Shown here piece by piece: positions 19,712-21,877 of a DNA stretch of 21,877 nucleotides (the stretch's first letter is position 1; each line of letters begins with the position of its first letter). This stretch comes from Rhizophagus sp. LPA8_4_AMF (taxonomy: Eukaryota > Glomeromycota > Glomeromycetes > Glomerales > Glomeraceae). The DNA is taken from NCBI GenBank assembly GCA_021464525.1, contig JADRCO010001161.1, positions 1 to 21,877 of the forward strand. Direction: 5' to 3'. Made by a program: the position numbers and the translations under genes. A model generated the notes under the pieces. It was not told the DNA's origin. It made no database searches and was given only the letters and a program-made list of their open reading frames with translations.

Positions 19712-20399
19712 TTTTAGAAATGTTCCTCTAATTTTTTTATTATTATTAAAATTAAAAATATTTTTATAAAATGACGATTAATTATTCGTAAATTGGCCCA
19801 TGAGATCGAATAAAAGATCTACGCCGGTGTAAAAAGGGGTAATCACTTTAATAAAATCATTCATTATTGATATTAAATTAAATTTTTTACTTAAAAGTAG
19901 AGTAGCTTATACATACTTTGACGTGAACGTAAATAGTGGACATTGAATGTGAATATTGGGCGTGGGTATACTTTAACGTGAACATACTTGAAACGGGAAT
20001 AAACTGGATAATACTTGGAAGGGCATGAAATAAATTACTCAAGATGCAGTAATACCCAATAATACTGATGATACTGAAAATACCGACAATACCGTAAATT
20101 ACCGTCATACCAATAATACGATAATGTTGTAAAGCGTTCTGTACAGTCCATATGAGAGTATTCTATATAGAATATTATGTTTAGTATTCTAAAACCCTGA
20201 TGTACATACGGATATTACTGTACTTCATCCAACGGAAGTATAACGTATATATCAGGAACCATGTAATGGATGGACATTAGCAGATATAGTCAGGAATTTT
20301 TCTTTCACGTCTAAAATTTTTTGATTAAAATAATAAAATTTTATTTAACGATTTTGTGTATATATTTTTGAAATAAAATTGTTGGAGCTTTTTTTTTTT
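19712..20399. other. AT-rich stretch, minor repeats, no gene
   Basis: Imperfect repeats of AATACCG/AATACTG at 20048-20125 and a short palindrome, TATTCTATATAGAATA (20159-20174). Frames here reflect those repeats. No RNA gene recognised. Confidence 0.5.
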
Positions 20400-20492
20400 T
20401 TGGTCTGCGATACCTTTTCATACGAATTTAATTATAATTGAGTAACCTTTTAATTACTCTTGGTCAGCCCCGTCCATTTTTACGAATTTCTT

Positions 20493-20579
20493 ATAATTGA
20501 ACAATTGAATAATTGAATGATTGAATAATTGAATAATTGAATAATTGAATAATTGGATAATTGGATAATTGGATAATTT
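20493..20579. repeat. Microsatellite-like array of ATAATTGAAT
   Basis: About nine copies of a 9-10 bp AATTGAATA unit, changing to AATTGGATA in the last three copies. It lies directly before the first full unit of the larger tandem array. Confidence 0.8.
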
Positions 20580-21535
20580 AGCGCAAATTATCGCAAGTTA
20601 TCAAAAGTTAAGTTCACCTGGTCGGCTCTACGATAGAATAAGTCGTATTTATCGCAAGTCATCAAAAGTTATAAGGTTTACTTTATGAATTCCTTTTATT
20701 TTCTTCCTAGTCGACGCTACGAATTCCTTATAACTGGACAATTTAACCCTATAAAAAATTTTTATCCGAATATTTCCATTATTTCTCCATGTCTTCCATA
20801 AAAATTCCGTGAAAATGATACATTCACGGATATCCGTGTTAGCGAGATGAAAATTTCCATAATTTAAGGCTATAAATTTCATGAAAATGATACTTTCACG
20901 GAAAAAACATGGAAAGATAAAACACGGATGAAATTTTTTACAGGGTAAGCGCAAGTTACCGCTAGTTATCAAAAGTTATAAAGTATTTTAATTCACCTGG
21001 TCGTCTCTGCGATAAAATAAGTCGTATTTATCAAAAGTTATAAGGTTTTACTGGTCTGCTTTGCTTCTTTTTACGAATTCCTTTTATTTTTCTTCCTAGT
21101 CGACGCTACGAATTCCTTATAACTGGACAACTTAAGCGCAAGTTATCGCTAGTTATCAAAAGTTATAAGGTATTTAATTCACCTGGTCTTCTCTGCAATA
21201 GAATAAGTCGTATTTATCGCAAGCCATTAAAGTTATAAGGTTTTACTGGTCTGCTCTGCTTCTTTTTACGAATCCCTTTATTTTTCTTCCTGGTCGACGC
21301 TACGAATTCCTTATAACTGGATAACTTAGTGCAAGCTATCACAAGTTGTCAAATTTTAATTCACTCTGGTCGACTCTGCGATAGAATAAGTCATAGTTAT
21401 CGCAAGTTATGAGGTTTATTTTTTTAAAAAAAATTCTTCCTCTGGTCGATGTATCAAAAGTTATAAGGTTTTAACTCACTCAGTCGAGTTCTGCAAGAAG
21501 ACAACGTTACGAATTCTTTATAATTGAGTAACGTT
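20578..21535. repeat. Tandem array of a ~170-210 bp unit, four copies
   Basis: Units begin with TAGCGCAAG-like sequence at about 20578, 20946, 21132 and 21327. Each then has repeated GTTATC-AAAAGTTATAAGG, CACCTGGTCG-CTCTGCGATAGAATAAGTCG, and ends GTCGACGCTACGAATTCC-TTATAACTGG. The first copy is interrupted by a MITE at 20747-20945, and the fourth is the most diverged. A half-unit (GGTCTGCGATACC, TTACGAATTTC) occurs at 20400-20492. Satellite-type DNA without a coding frame. Confidence 0.8.
20747..20945. mobile_element. Harbinger-like MITE, 199 bp, TAA target duplication
   Basis: The termini CCCTATAAAAAATTT and AAATTTTTTACAGGG are inverted repeats with one mismatch. TAA flanks both ends (20744-20746 and 20946-20948). 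The sister repeat at 21126-21145 has the unoccupied site, GACAACTTAAGCGCAAG, with a single TAA, which confirms boundaries and duplication. A 3 bp TWA duplication is typical of the PIF/Harbinger superfamily. The interior has a 20 bp near-identical direct repeat (20811-20830 and 20883-20902, GATACATTCACGGA/GATACTTTCACGGA). The minus-strand frame across it is not a gene. Confidence 0.85.
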
Positions 21536-21559
21536 ATTATTATTACTTTATTTCTATAA

Positions 21560-21665
21560 CACTAACTTCGTTCATAAAACACTTCGTTCCTAAATTCTAC
21601 GTTCTTAAAACCACTACGTTCCTAAAACGCTACGTTCTTAAAACATTACGTACTTAAATCATTAC
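21560..21665. repeat. Tandem array of a CTACGTTCCTAAAAC unit
   Basis: About six diverged copies of a 16-19 bp unit (ACTTCGTTCATAAAAC, CTACGTTCTTAAAAC, CTACGTTCCTAAAACG and so on). Non-coding. Confidence 0.75.
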
Positions 21666-21877
21666 ATTTTAAGAATTTCTATAATCACATATTTGCATAG
21701 GGTACCTCTTTCACTACGCCTCTTTCATTATCAATTTTTATCAATTTTTTTCAACATCTTTCAAATAAACACATATAAAAAAATTTTTTTATTAAAATTT
21801 AAAGTAACTGGCTTGGGTAACGTAAATATGAGAATTAAGTAAAGTAAAAAAAAAAAAAAAAAATAAAAAAAAAAAAA
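21666..21877. other. AT-rich end of the window
   Basis: No gene seen. The last 35 bases are almost entirely A, interrupted by one T; this may be a contig end. Confidence 0.5.

Noticed and set aside
19887..20108. Minus-strand 73-codon hydrophobic frame
   Set aside because: Made from imperfect AATACCG repeats; no signal of selection or splice support.
20649..20972. Minus-strand 107-codon frame
   Set aside because: Spans a MITE and the flanking tandem repeat; the unoccupied sister site shows that it was created by the insertion.
1..21877. tRNA, rRNA or other structured RNA genes
   Set aside because: No A/B-box pair, rRNA core or snRNA motif could be recognised on either strand by reading; a covariance-model scan was not possible.

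Overview
The window looks like nuclear DNA from an early-diverging fungus, most likely an arbuscular mycorrhizal (Glomeromycotina, Rhizophagus-like) genome. The reasons are very high A+T, long homopolymer and short-tandem tracts, eukaryotic genes with many 60-70 bp GT-AG introns, an F-box/leucine-rich protein of the kind these genomes carry in large families, and a dense layer of DNA transposons and MITEs. No bacterial, organellar or viral hallmark was seen. The assignment is inference from style; no search was run.

Layout. 1-197: possible last exon of a gene lying mostly upstream. 198-1154: AT-rich, no gene. About 1155-6550: one DNA transposon with ~300 bp terminal inverted repeats. It encodes, on the minus strand, a nine-exon DDE transposase of 1,069 codons. 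I rebuilt the exons by joining open frames at GT-AG sites; all phases agree and the total is an exact multiple of three. The N-terminal part resembles the FYRN/FYRC chromatin domains, followed by a helix-turn-helix, Cys pairs and a DDE core. Three nonsense codons sit close together in exon 6, so this copy is probably dead. A 560 bp fold-back MITE flanked by TTAA is inserted in its left terminal repeat. 6551-9151: spacer DNA, then a 162 bp MITE, a hairpin, and a TA-flanked element present as a full-end copy plus a tandem partial copy; the larger copy keeps a 49-residue remnant of its own coding frame.

10464-12058: an intact-looking single-exon F-box gene with an upstream TATA box. 12599-14084: two minus-strand coding remnants that the long-ORF view misses, one with four short exons whose phases fit. 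14288-14986: degenerate transposon with inverted clusters of an ACCGA motif. 16195-17980: a four-exon minus-strand gene for a 497-residue protein of unknown function, with a basic patch and one hydrophobic segment.

18000-21877: no gene seen. The stretch is homopolymers, microsatellites, a TTACGCA array, a ~190 bp tandem repeat array, and a 199 bp Harbinger-like MITE whose TAA target duplication is proven by an unoccupied site in a neighbouring repeat copy. The genes show no sign of working together; the window reads as two host genes (F-box protein, orphan protein) set in transposon-rich DNA.
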